Source: Candidatus Obscuribacterales bacterium (GTDB lineage Bacteria; Cyanobacteriota; Vampirovibrionia; Obscuribacterales; Obscuribacteraceae). From it: a stretch of 64,000 nucleotides of DNA. Below, piece by piece: positions 16,556 through 24,150 of this stretch (the stretch's first letter is position 1; each line of letters starts with the position of its first letter). The stretch covers positions 1 through 64,000 of the forward strand of contig JAIELX010000001.1 of NCBI GenBank assembly GCA_019752635.1, written 5' to 3'. The position numbers and the translations under genes are program-made. Below the pieces are notes generated by a model. The model ran no database searches. It was not told the DNA's origin and was given only the letters and a program-made list of their open reading frames with translations.

Positions 16556-17982
16556 TTGAAACAAAAGATCGTCCTTATGTTTTTTACGAGCTTACCAACA
16601 GCTTGTGCTCAGAGTGTTTGTCGAAGGTGGAAGCAAAGGTTATCATCCAGGATGATTGTGTCTATCTGATCAAAAACTGCTTGGTGCACGGACGGCAACG
16701 AGTACTAATCTCAACCGATGTAGAATACTACAAGCTCAGTCGCAGTTATCTCAAACCGGGACAATTGCCGCTTCGGTTCAATACCGAGACAGAGCGCGGT
16801 TGCCCCTATGACTGTGGTTTGTGTCCTGATCATGAGCAGCACAGTTGCTTGACGCTGATCGAAATTACTGATCGCTGCAACTTGGAGTGTCCTGTTTGTT
16901 ACGCTGATTCGAGCCCGCGGAACGGTAATCACCGAACCCTGGAAGAAATAGAGTTCATGCTGGATTCGCTGGTGAGGAATGAAGGCGAACCGGACGTAGT
17001 TCAGCTAAGTGGAGGCGAACCGACTATCCATCCGCAATTCTTCGAAGTTTTAGATCTGGCAAAGAGCAAGCCGATCAAGCACCTGATGATAAATACGAAC
17101 GGCGTGCGCATTGCGCGCGACCGAGCTTTCGTCGAGCGACTGGCGCATTACAAGCAAAACTTTGAAGTGTATTTGCAGTTTGATAGTTTGCGCCCTGCTC
17201 CGCTAGTGAAGCTGCGCGGCGAGGACCTGACCGAAGTCCGTAAAGCGGCACTGGCGAATCTCAACGAGTTTGAAATTTCTACCACGCTGGTTGTGACACT
17301 ACAGAAAGGATTGAATGACGACGAGCTCGGGGGAATAATCGATTACGCACTCTCCCAGTCTTGTGTAAGGGGCGTCACCCTCCAACCGGTTCAATCCGCA
17401 GGTCGCCTGGTGGAGTTTGACCCGGCAACAGACAGGCTGACGCTTGCGGAAGTTCGTCAGAAAGTGCTCGCGCAATCGAAAGTTTTTTCACCGGACGATA
17501 TTATTCCGGTGCCTTGTCATCCTGATTGCATTGCGATGGCGTATGCATTGAAGACCGGCGGGAAGGTTGTTCCATTATCGGGATTCATCGGAGAGGACTT
17601 GCTATTGAGCGGCGCGAGGAACACCATTCAGTATGAGCGGGATCCGGTGGTCAAAGAAAAGATTTTTAGATTGTTCTCGCTCAATCAGACGGATGAGACA
17701 TCTTCGCACGCAGTTGGCGATTTGCTGTGTTGCTTGCCAAAACTCGAGTTTCCGGACTCTCTCGGCTACAACAATATTTTTCGTCTGCTGATAGTTGAGT
17801 TTCTCGACCGCCACAACTTTGATGTGCGGTCCGTGAAACGAACATGCATCCACATTGCGCATAGAGACGGTCGCATAATTCCGTTCGACACTTATAATAT
17901 GTTCTACAGGGACGGATTGAAGAATCTGCCTCGTGAAATGGACAAGGCGGTTCCGATCGGAATTTCGAAGAATGCCAACTGA
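16552..17982 (+). CDS. Tes-like radical SAM protein (COG1964/MJ0619 family)
   Basis: A 476-residue protein with several metal sites. An N-terminal ribbon uses Cys19, Cys22, Cys43 and His46; 'GCPYDCGLCPDHEQHSC' (from residue 83) is the family-specific Cys cluster; 'DRCNLECPVCYA' (Cys109, 113, 116) is the CX3CX2C motif binding the SAM-cleaving [4Fe-4S] cluster; 'SGGEP' (153-157) contacts SAM; and the C-terminal 'CIHIAHRDGRIIPFDTYN' is conserved in this family. Members include archaeal tetraether synthase (Tes), which joins lipid tails through radical sp3 C-C coupling, and MJ0619, first reported as a pterin methylase. Coupling with an Lgt-like protein favours a lipid substrate. Which reaction it performs is inference. 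Confidence 0.8.
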   Translation: MIETKDRPYVFYELTNSLCSECLSKVEAKVIIQDDCVYLIKNCLVHGRQRVLISTDVEYYKLSRSYLKPGQLPLRFNTETERGCPYDCGLCPDHEQHSCLTLIEITDRCNLECPVCYADSSPRNGNHRTLEEIEFMLDSLVRNEGEPDVVQLSGGEPTIHPQFFEVLDLAKSKPIKHLMINTNGVRIARDRAFVERLAHYKQNFEVYLQFDSLRPAPLVKLRGEDLTEVRKAALANLNEFEISTTLVVTLQKGLNDDELGGIIDYALSQSCVRGVTLQPVQSAGRLVEFDPATDRLTLAEVRQKVLAQSKVFSPDDIIPVPCHPDCIAMAYALKTGGKVVPLSGFIGEDLLLSGARNTIQYERDPVVKEKIFRLFSLNQTDETSSHAVGDLLCCLPKLEFPDSLGYNNIFRLLIVEFLDRHNFDVRSVKRTCIHIAHRDGRIIPFDTYNMFYRDGLKNLPREMDKAVPIGISKNAN

Positions 17983-18310
17983 ACTTGAGCCAATCGAACC
18001 GACTCCGAAAAAGGAAGTCGCTAAAAATTTTTGGGTTGGTTTCGGCATTTCGCTGGGGGTGAATATTGTCGTGGTCGCGTGTTTTTCAGGCACCCTCTTC
18101 TTTGTGAAGGACGGCAGCTTAGCACCAGTGTCCACCATTCTCGCTATCGTCGGGTTGCTCCTTCAGCCAGGCTACTTCATCACTGGCGTCATTTTTGCGT
18201 TGCGAAAATACAAAACTGGGATGGCGTCAGGACTCATAACCGGTTCGGCGCTCAGCGTCCTTGCAGTGCCGGCTACGTGCTTCGGTCTGATGTTTTCGGC
18301 ATCGCACTAA
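17972..18310 (+). CDS. Small multispanning membrane protein of the Tes-like operon
   Basis: A 112-residue protein with a short polar N-terminus ('MPTELEPIEPTPKKEVAKNF') and three hydrophobic segments (about 22-45, 52-75 and 85-110). It is not recognised. It starts at ATG 17972, overlapping the end of the radical SAM gene by 11 bases, which places it in the same translational unit. It may be a membrane anchor or accessory subunit for the lipid-modifying pair upstream. No terminator is visible directly after it. Confidence 0.7.
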   Translation: MPTELEPIEPTPKKEVAKNFWVGFGISLGVNIVVVACFSGTLFFVKDGSLAPVSTILAIVGLLLQPGYFITGVIFALRKYKTGMASGLITGSALSVLAVPATCFGLMFSASH

Positions 18311-18514
18311 GCCATTTGTCCCTTAGAGTCCTCCTGTGCGTAACGGACGGGAGCTTCCTTACAAGTTATTAATGAGGCTGAGCGTCCTATGGGACTGGCT
18401 GCTGAGCCTTCTTGGCAGGCTTGGCAGGGCGTCGGTTTTCGCCCGGCAGATAGAAGGAAAAATAGTTAAGGCGTAAGTTGTTTGAAACTCAGGAATGGTG
18501 TTTTGGTGGAGGTT

Positions 18515-18544
18515 ATGATGATTGCCCGTAGTTTAAGCAATTAG
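18515..18544 (+). CDS. Nine-codon upstream mini-ORF before the MBOAT gene
   Basis: ATG ATG ATT GCC CGT AGT TTA AGC AAT TAG encodes MMIARSLSN and is preceded by a strong TGGAGG. It ends 20 bases before the TTG start of the MBOAT gene. A good ribosome site on a nine-codon frame, followed by a gene with a weak site and TTG start, suggests a leader or translational-coupling device. Confidence 0.35.
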   Translation: MMIARSLSN

Positions 18545-18564
18545 CGCCTTCCGAGACCTAACCG

Positions 18565-20016
18565 TTGCTTTTTAACAGCCTCTCTTACCTCATATTTTTG
18601 CCGGTCACGTTGCTGCTCTTTTGGGTCAGCCCGCGCTCGTGGCGTACGGTGTTGTTGCTGGTTGCAAGCTATGTGTTCTACATGAGCTGGAAACCGGTCT
18701 ACGGGCTGCTTATGATTGTGCTCACCGTCGCAAATTATCTGTTCGGCTTAGCTATAGCGAAGTACCAGGCGCAAAAGAAAGCATTGATGGTCACCGCTGT
18801 AGTGTCCAATTTGCTGGTTCTCGGGTACTTCAAGTACACTTATTTTGCTTTCGACCTGCTGAACCAGGCACTGACGCCGCTAGGACAGCATCTGCCCAAG
18901 CTCTCACTTGAGATTATTTTGCCGCTGGGTATCTCATTTTTCGCTTTCGAGTTCATTCACTATGTGGTGGAAGTTTATCGAGGCGGACAACCCGTGCGCT
19001 CGTTGCCGCAGTTCGCGCTGTTCGCGGGGTTTTTTCCCACTCAGCTTGCCGGTCCGATTAAGCGGTATCAAGATTTCATTCCGCAACTTTCCACCGAGCA
19101 TCGACCGAACTGGAAGGAAATCGATGCGGCTGTATGGCTCATTTTGTTTGGGCTATTCAAGAAAGTGATTTTTGCAGACAACCTGTCATCCGTTGTCCAG
19201 AGCGGTTTTAGTCATCCTGAACTACTGACCGCCGTAGATACCTGGCTTGTTGTCTACGCATTTGCTTTTCAGATCTATTTTGATTTTTCCGGTTACACCG
19301 ACATCGCTCGCGGGTCAGCCATGTTATTTGGCTACAAGGTCCCGCTGAACTTCAACTTGCCTTATCTGGCAGGATCCATTGCGGAGTTTTGGCATCGCTG
19401 GCACATTTCTCTATCAACCTGGCTTCGAGACTACTTGTATGTGCCGCTGGGCGGCAGTCGTTGCTCGCGCTGGTTCAACTATCGCAATCTGTTTCTGACC
19501 ATGCTTTTAGGTGGGCTCTGGCATGGGGCTGGACTTCATTACCTTGCATGGGGCGCGTTTCACGGACTGGCATTGATCGCGCATAAGACATTCAAGGACT
19601 TCACCGCTGATGCCTCTGTGCTTCAAGCAGCACGTTCGAGCAAGCTGTTTCACGTTGCTTCCGTGTTGTTGACCTTTCATGTTGCATGTGTGGGCTGGGT
19701 GTTGTTCCGCGCCGAAGATATGAATATTGCCGGTCGGATGTTGAAGCAGATGTTCCTGTTGGACAGTGCTGTCGCCGGTGCTACAAATTTGCAACTGAGT
19801 ATCGTGAACGTTCAGGAACCGGTAATCTTTTTGATACTGCCTTTGGTGCTGCTTCTATTGTTCGGCGGTCAGTTGCTTTCGGGGTGGCTTTCATCGAGGA
19901 AGGTGCCTTTTGTGCTTCCGTTGCCTCTGCGCGCTGTTGGTGTTGCCGCAATGATACTGTTGCTGCTTGTGTTTTCCCCTGACTCCTCGCCCAAGTTCAT
20001 CTACTTCCAGTTCTAG
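18565..20016 (+). CDS. MBOAT-family membrane O-acyltransferase (AlgI/DltB-like)
   Basis: A 483-residue polytopic membrane protein opening with 'MLFNSLSYLIFLPVTLLLFW', the classic AlgI/PatA-type start, which supports the TTG at 18565. Family hallmarks: 'PTQLAGPIKRYQDFIPQL' (residue ~152 on), 'YTDIARGSAMLFGY', 'FWHRWHISLSTWLRDYLY' and the catalytic-histidine segment 'GGLWHGAGLHYLAWGAFHG' (His in WHGA and in AFHG). These enzymes pass acetyl or other acyl groups across the membrane to a polysaccharide or lipid acceptor. The SGNH gene 13 bases downstream is the usual partner. The acceptor is unknown; alginate genes are absent. Confidence 0.92.
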   Translation: MLFNSLSYLIFLPVTLLLFWVSPRSWRTVLLLVASYVFYMSWKPVYGLLMIVLTVANYLFGLAIAKYQAQKKALMVTAVVSNLLVLGYFKYTYFAFDLLNQALTPLGQHLPKLSLEIILPLGISFFAFEFIHYVVEVYRGGQPVRSLPQFALFAGFFPTQLAGPIKRYQDFIPQLSTEHRPNWKEIDAAVWLILFGLFKKVIFADNLSSVVQSGFSHPELLTAVDTWLVVYAFAFQIYFDFSGYTDIARGSAMLFGYKVPLNFNLPYLAGSIAEFWHRWHISLSTWLRDYLYVPLGGSRCSRWFNYRNLFLTMLLGGLWHGAGLHYLAWGAFHGLALIAHKTFKDFTADASVLQAARSSKLFHVASVLLTFHVACVGWVLFRAEDMNIAGRMLKQMFLLDSAVAGATNLQLSIVNVQEPVIFLILPLVLLLLFGGQLLSGWLSSRKVPFVLPLPLRAVGVAAMILLLLVFSPDSSPKFIYFQF

Positions 20017-20029
20017 GATCGCACCGAAC

Positions 20030-21271
20030 ATGGTCAATACGAACGATAACCAAACCGACAAGCACGGACGACCAGTTCTATCTGCCGCAGTATGGGGCGT
20101 TGCGCTGTTTTGTGTTGTCAATTTCTGGATGCTGGTAGCTAAACCGTTGGCAAAGGTAGATCCTGAGAGCTTACCGTCTGCGCACACATGGGTGTGGTGG
20201 GCGGCGAAAGAGTTCATGAGTGAATCGCATCCACCGGAAGTCGTAATTGTGGGACCATCACTGCTGATGCACCCGATTGCTCGACTGGATGCCGAGTACC
20301 TTAACAAAGATCTGGACTATGTGCATCACCACCGTTCGGAATTCATGGCTCATGCACTTCAGGAAAAGTTAGGGACACACATTTCTCGTTGCTTCAACTT
20401 TGCTCTACCGGGAGCAATGATGTCGGACGATTATATTGTTCTGCGCTCGATGTTGTTGGGACCGAAGAAACCTGCTGTGGTTGTTCTTGGACTCGGGGTG
20501 CGTGACTTCAGCGACAGCCTTGTATCATGCCCCGCAGCAACGCCACCCTTTCGCTATCTCAAGCGCTACGCCGACACTGATGATCTGGTTGATCTCGTTA
20601 TGCCTCAGTTCTGGCAACGCTTCGATTATTGGATCGGGAAGAATATCTATGCGCACGGTAAGAAGCTGGACATGCAAGTTGCTCTTGCCGAGTTGTCGAA
20701 GCGCGTTCTCGGAAAGGAGTCGTCACGGCTGTTTCCGCCGAGTAAACTGGTCGAGTCCGATCCTACCCGCACCAGTCCTGCAAACATGCGAGCTGAAGTT
20801 GAGGAGGGGTGGTTCGTGATGCGTCCGCATCAGCAGCTTCCTTACGAAGACAATACCCGCGAGTACAAGCGTCGCTTTCGTTCGCCCAATACCGCCATGT
20901 TCGACATTCAGGAAAAGTTTCTTGAGAAATTTATGGCTGACTGTCGACGCAACGATATTCAAGTCGTGCTGGTGAATATTCCCGTAACGCCTGCTAACAG
21001 AGCCTTGGTGCCGCCTGGCAATTACGAACGGTACATCAAGTTGCTGCATGAAACCGCCTCGAAATGGAATGCATGCTGTGTGGATCTGGGCGACGATAAG
21101 GATTTTGTTGCGGCGGACTTCTACGATACTTGCCATATGAATGCCGCTGGTGGCAAGAAACTTGTTGAGAAGGTCGTGGCTTATATCGCGCAGGATGATA
21201 TGACTGTCGCCGCTCTTAAGAATGCTGACCATGTGAGACTTGCCGGTAGCAAAGCGCCTGTGCCTCAGTAA
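20030..21271 (+). CDS. Membrane-anchored SGNH/AlgX-J-like protein, MBOAT partner
   Basis: A 413-residue protein with one N-terminal membrane anchor ('GVALFCVVNFWMLVAKPLAK', residues ~22-42) and an extracytoplasmic SGNH-type domain. 'VVIVGPSLLMHP' stands at the nucleophile block I position (GPS in place of GDS), and 'DFYDTCHMNAAGGKKLVEKV' provides the Asp-x-x-His block near the C-terminus. In AlgI-AlgJ/X, PatA-PatB and DltB-DltD pairs the MBOAT protein exports the acyl group and the SGNH protein attaches it to the acceptor outside. Spacing (13 bases) indicates one transcript. The start at ATG 20030 was chosen because the frame upstream lies within the MBOAT gene. Confidence 0.82.
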   Translation: MVNTNDNQTDKHGRPVLSAAVWGVALFCVVNFWMLVAKPLAKVDPESLPSAHTWVWWAAKEFMSESHPPEVVIVGPSLLMHPIARLDAEYLNKDLDYVHHHRSEFMAHALQEKLGTHISRCFNFALPGAMMSDDYIVLRSMLLGPKKPAVVVLGLGVRDFSDSLVSCPAATPPFRYLKRYADTDDLVDLVMPQFWQRFDYWIGKNIYAHGKKLDMQVALAELSKRVLGKESSRLFPPSKLVESDPTRTSPANMRAEVEEGWFVMRPHQQLPYEDNTREYKRRFRSPNTAMFDIQEKFLEKFMADCRRNDIQVVLVNIPVTPANRALVPPGNYERYIKLLHETASKWNACCVDLGDDKDFVAADFYDTCHMNAAGGKKLVEKVVAYIAQDDMTVAALKNADHVRLAGSKAPVPQ

Positions 21272-21340
21272 CCGGGGTTTCGCTAAGACGGACCGGACTG
21301 TAAACTGTAAGCTTACTCGGGCTCTGGAGTGAGTGACGCA

Positions 21341-21676
21341 ATGTCGAATGAATCTGAAGAGGAATACTTTGACAAAAGATGGTTGAAGCAGACCAAAGAG
21401 GAAGAAGCTGCTGCGCCGGATTTACGTGCGATAAAAGAGTTTGCCTATCGGTCTTTCGATCTGCTCGACAAGGACGGGGACGGGTTCTTACAACGAACTG
21501 AATTGAAAGAAGAGTTGGAAAATGGACGGCTAGACAGCCGCGAAAAGTCTTTTGTTACGTTCTTACTCAACAGCCATGAACAGATTGCCAGTATGAATGA
21601 TGATCCTGCTAATGCTGATGGGATCTCACGGCAAGATATAGAGTATTACTTTAGCCTGATTGCAAACTTGCTTTAG
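21341..21676 (+). CDS. Small EF-hand protein
   Basis: A 111-residue acidic cytosolic-looking protein. Residues about 44-56 form a canonical EF-hand loop ('DLLDKDGDGFLQRTEL': D-x-D-x-D-G with Glu at position 12). A second, degenerate loop follows near residue 92 ('NDDPANADGISRQDIE'). Two paired helices flank them, so it may be a calmodulin-like calcium sensor. Start at ATG 21341 behind GGAGTGAG; a GTG four codons earlier is too close to that site. It follows the MBOAT-SGNH pair by 69 bases and could belong to the same transcript. Confidence 0.75.
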   Translation: MSNESEEEYFDKRWLKQTKEEEAAAPDLRAIKEFAYRSFDLLDKDGDGFLQRTELKEELENGRLDSREKSFVTFLLNSHEQIASMNDDPANADGISRQDIEYYFSLIANLL

Positions 21677-21752
21677 TAAGTGAGGTCGGCTGCAGTGGAG
21701 ACTCCGTCTCGACAGCGGCCGACCCCGAACCAGCCAACCAATCAAAATCAGT

Positions 21753-21944
21753 CTAGGATGCTACGCGGCTCCACCAGTCGCTGGCAATGCTGCGCTCCAG
21801 CTTCCGCTCGAAGCTCAATGGCGGCGCTGTCGGTTTTGTGCCAAGGTACGTATAGGCCGCGGCGAACACACCATCGAGCGAGCGACCGAGAACCCAAGCC
21901 AGTGGAAGAGCCGCCAAAACATAATAGAGAATTGTCGTTTCCAT
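21753..21944 (-). CDS. Small single-span membrane protein
   Basis: A 63-residue protein: a short start, one hydrophobic span ('ILYYVLAALPLAWVLGRSL', residues 5-23), then a soluble tail ending 'ERKLERSIASDWWSRVAS'. It is not recognised. ATG 21944 has GAGGG upstream. Below most length cut-offs, but the ribosome site and the composition suggest a real gene. The long upstream gap contains a perfect palindrome. Confidence 0.55.
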   Translation of the reverse strand: METTILYYVLAALPLAWVLGRSLDGVFAAAYTYLGTKPTAPPLSFERKLERSIASDWWSRVAS

Positions 21945-22341
21945 CCGTCTGCCCTCACTTTTCATACCCCCCAAGGAAAGTTGCCGACACTAAATACAGT
22001 GCGACCCCGACGTGGGAGCGCAACGATTTGCTCACGGAGCGGCGACTCGCTTGCACAAGCTCTGGATATTGGAAGCCCGTTAAACAAAATCATAATGATT
22101 TTGTCGGTCTTTGCAAGCGTTGTTAAGGTGTTCTTATCAGTCTTCCCGGGGAAACTACGCGGTAGGAGCCTTTCAGCCCGACAGCGCAAGCCAAGCCAAG
22201 CCAAGAGTCATGCTGCTCGTTATCAGGCTTTTGTTCACTTCTCCTACCTGAGCCATTCGACCCGGTCCAACGGTGCCGGTATCAGCGGTGGTACTAGGCA
22301 TACAATTGGTGGGCACGTTGTTGGCAAATTATTGGCACTAA
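21945..22341. other. Intergenic region with palindrome and short tandem repeat
   Basis: About 400 bases between two leftward genes. It contains a perfect 21-bp palindrome (22084-22104) and a run of CCAAG units (about 22187-22205). I see no convincing gene. Confidence 0.6.
22084..22104. promoter_or_regulatory. Perfect 21-bp palindrome, operator-like
   Basis: ACAAAATCAT (22084-22093), a central A, and ATGATTTTGT (22095-22104) are an exact dyad. The centre TCATAATGA resembles the 7-1-7 sites of Fur-superfamily regulators. The loop is too small for an RNA hairpin, so a protein-binding site is more likely. It lies 140 bases upstream of the small membrane gene at 21944. Confidence 0.45.
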
Positions 22342-22800
22342 CTAGTTCTTTTGCAAAAGCTTTTGCTTTTTCAGAAACTCTTGCACGTCTTGTCGATTTT
22401 GATACTGCTTCATTTGGTTCTCTTCGTCTTTCGGATCGGCGCCGATGAAGTTGTCGGCGATTTCTATCTTGTCCTTCGTTATGCTCACCGCAAGATCCGT
22501 GTGGTGACAAGAGCATGCTGCTTCTGTGTTCTTCATAACTTTTAGCCTGCTGACCCTGGCGGCTTTGGTTCCGTACCTCTTCTTGAGAGTGCTTTTTTGC
22601 TCCGGCGTCAGATCGATTAGCACCAAAATACTGTGTTTTAATCCAGCTGCTATCTTCTTTGATTGCTCCGGCGTAATCGTCATCTCCGAATGCGGTCCAG
22701 CTATGTGACCGTTGCGCACGAACGTGTCGGCTCGAACGGCATCGCCTGTCCCTGAAAGTAAGAGCGTGGTCCAAAGCAAAAGAACCGGAGCGATTTTCAT
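22342..22800 (-). CDS. Exported hypothetical protein
   Basis: A 152-residue protein with a signal peptide (residues 1-25: 'MKIAPVLLLWTTLLLSGTGD' and 'AVRAD'). The mature part is Lys/Gln-rich and helical, with a central 'AACSCHHTDLAVS' that could bind metal (two Cys, two His). It is not recognised. It follows the phosphatidyltransferase gene by 8 bases, so the two are co-transcribed, and AGGATGA before the ATG may serve as ribosome site. Confidence 0.7.
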   Translation of the reverse strand: MKIAPVLLLWTTLLLSGTGDAVRADTFVRNGHIAGPHSEMTITPEQSKKIAAGLKHSILVLIDLTPEQKSTLKKRYGTKAARVSRLKVMKNTEAACSCHHTDLAVSITKDKIEIADNFIGADPKDEENQMKQYQNRQDVQEFLKKQKLLQKN

Positions 22801-22808
22801 TGGTCGTT

Positions 22809-23429
22809 TCAGTCATCCTGATTCGGTGGCGTCGGGTCTGATAGGACATCCATTCGTTGGATTAGTGTGATCGATGCCAGCGGAATGAACAGGGCGAACA
22901 TCACTTCAAATGTTGAGAAACCGGCGATAATAGCCCCGGGGCGAACGGCATGAACCACACAGAAGAACATCAACAGCACAATCCGATGGGACTGGCTCAA
23001 CATGCCACCTTTGTGATTTGTGGAACCTGATGCCCTTCCGAGTTCACCCACATAACTTACTATTAGCATGCAGATGATCGCCAGTAGTGCAAGGTGCACG
23101 CGCATTACGTCCGGCGGCCAGAAAGTGAGACCAAGAAACAATGAAACATCGGCAAGCCGGTCACAAAGACGACTGAGCATTCGCGAATACGGCGAGCGGT
23201 CCGGGTGTTCGTTGTCCGATATGCTTTCGAGAGAATCCAGCGCCAGGCGTATCGCCAGAATCGGGGCGGCAATCAATCCGAGCCAGGGACGTTGGTAGGC
23301 ACCGTAAAGCAAACCGCCCGCTATCATCGAGGCAGCTAACGACGCCCAGCTAAGCGCTTCTGGAGTAACCCCTTTGGAAAGCGGTTTTAGCTGTTTCTGG
23401 AGCCATAGGCCCGGTCCGCCTCCTTCCAC
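22809..23429 (-). CDS. CDP-alcohol phosphatidyltransferase-like membrane protein with degenerate motif
   Basis: A 206-residue polytopic membrane protein. Layout and hydrophobicity match the CDP-OH-P family (PgsA, PssA). The family motif, D-x2-D-G-x2-A-R-x(7-8)-G-x3-D-x3-D, appears here as 'LDSLESISDNEHPDRSPYSR' then 'MLSRLCDRLADV': the first and last Asp pairs are partly kept (Asp64; Asp-x3-Asp), but D-G-x2-A-R is lost. Either a divergent substrate class or loss of activity. GTG 23429 is preceded by GGAGG at eight bases, which fixes the start. The product would act on a CDP-diacylglycerol-type substrate if active. Confidence 0.65.
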   Translation of the reverse strand: MEGGGPGLWLQKQLKPLSKGVTPEALSWASLAASMIAGGLLYGAYQRPWLGLIAAPILAIRLALDSLESISDNEHPDRSPYSRMLSRLCDRLADVSLFLGLTFWPPDVMRVHLALLAIICMLIVSYVGELGRASGSTNHKGGMLSQSHRIVLLMFFCVVHAVRPGAIIAGFSTFEVMFALFIPLASITLIQRMDVLSDPTPPNQDD

Positions 23430-23526
23430 GCCCAGTACCTCCGATTAGGTCCGCAAACATTGTACCCGGGCAGCAAACTTCTCCTACGGTCGCGAGCAAG
23501 AGTCTGTTACTTTCAGGACTGTTGAG

Positions 23527-23570
23527 TCGCAAAGAAGCGAGCCCGGATGCTCGGGCTCGCTTCTTTGCGA
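23527..23570. terminator. Long perfect hairpin between apt and the phosphatidyltransferase-like gene
   Basis: A 19-bp perfect stem (23527-23545 with 23552-23570) around a 6-nt loop. Placed 20 bases after the apt stop on the minus strand. There is no clear T tract, so it may act as a stabilising 3' structure or a Rho-assisted terminator. Confidence 0.6.
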
Positions 23571-23589
23571 ATTGTCTTCGGCGGAACCT

Positions 23590-24150
23590 CTAGTATTCCA
23601 GGAGGCTTAGCACTTCCACACCCACGGGTAGGCGAGTGCGTCCATTCAAGAATCCGAGTTCAATCACGAACCCTACGCTGATGACCTCGGCTCCGACCTT
23701 GGTTAGCAGCTTGTGAGCGGCCACGGCCGTTCCACCGGTGGCCAGCAAGTCGTCTACCAGGACGACACGGGCGCCCATGTGTACAGCGTCCTCATGAACT
23801 TCGACGCTGTCGGTTCCGTATTCCAGGTCGTAGGTTTCTTTGACGACCTTGTGCGGAAGCTTTCCGGCTTTGCGAATTGGAATGAACCCTACTGCGAGCT
23901 TGTTGGCGATAATCGGCCCGAGGATGAATCCTCTAGCTTCAATGCCGGCAATGTAATCAGGTTTTAGTTTTCGGTAGTGCTCTGTGAGAACTTCCATAGT
24001 ATATGCAAAGGCTTCCGCGTCCTTCAGCAAAGTGGTCAGGTCTTTGAAAACGATTCCTGGCTTTGGGAAATCCGGAATGTCACGAATTTTGCTCTTGAGC
24101 CAATCGGACTTTTCTTTAGTTATTAGACTGGATGTAAGTTGCTCTGCCAT
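23590..24150 (-). CDS. apt: Adenine phosphoribosyltransferase
   Basis: A 186-residue type I PRTase. 'IRDIPDFPKPGIVFKDLTTL' is the Apt N-terminal signature, 'YIAGIEARGFILG' contacts the base, and 'VVLVDDLLATGGTA' binds PRPP. It converts adenine plus PRPP to AMP in purine salvage. The start at ATG 24150 is behind GGAAGGGCAG and lies inside the end of recJ, overlapping it by 35 bases in another frame, so the two are co-translated or at least co-transcribed. Length matches typical Apt (170-185 residues). Confidence 0.96.
   Translation of the reverse strand: MAEQLTSSLITKEKSDWLKSKIRDIPDFPKPGIVFKDLTTLLKDAEAFAYTMEVLTEHYRKLKPDYIAGIEARGFILGPIIANKLAVGFIPIRKAGKLPHKVVKETYDLEYGTDSVEVHEDAVHMGARVVLVDDLLATGGTAVAAHKLLTKVGAEVISVGFVIELGFLNGRTRLPVGVEVLSLLEY

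Noticed and set aside
22187..22205. Short CCAAG tandem repeat
   Set aside because: Only about four units of five bases in non-coding sequence; probably neutral slippage.
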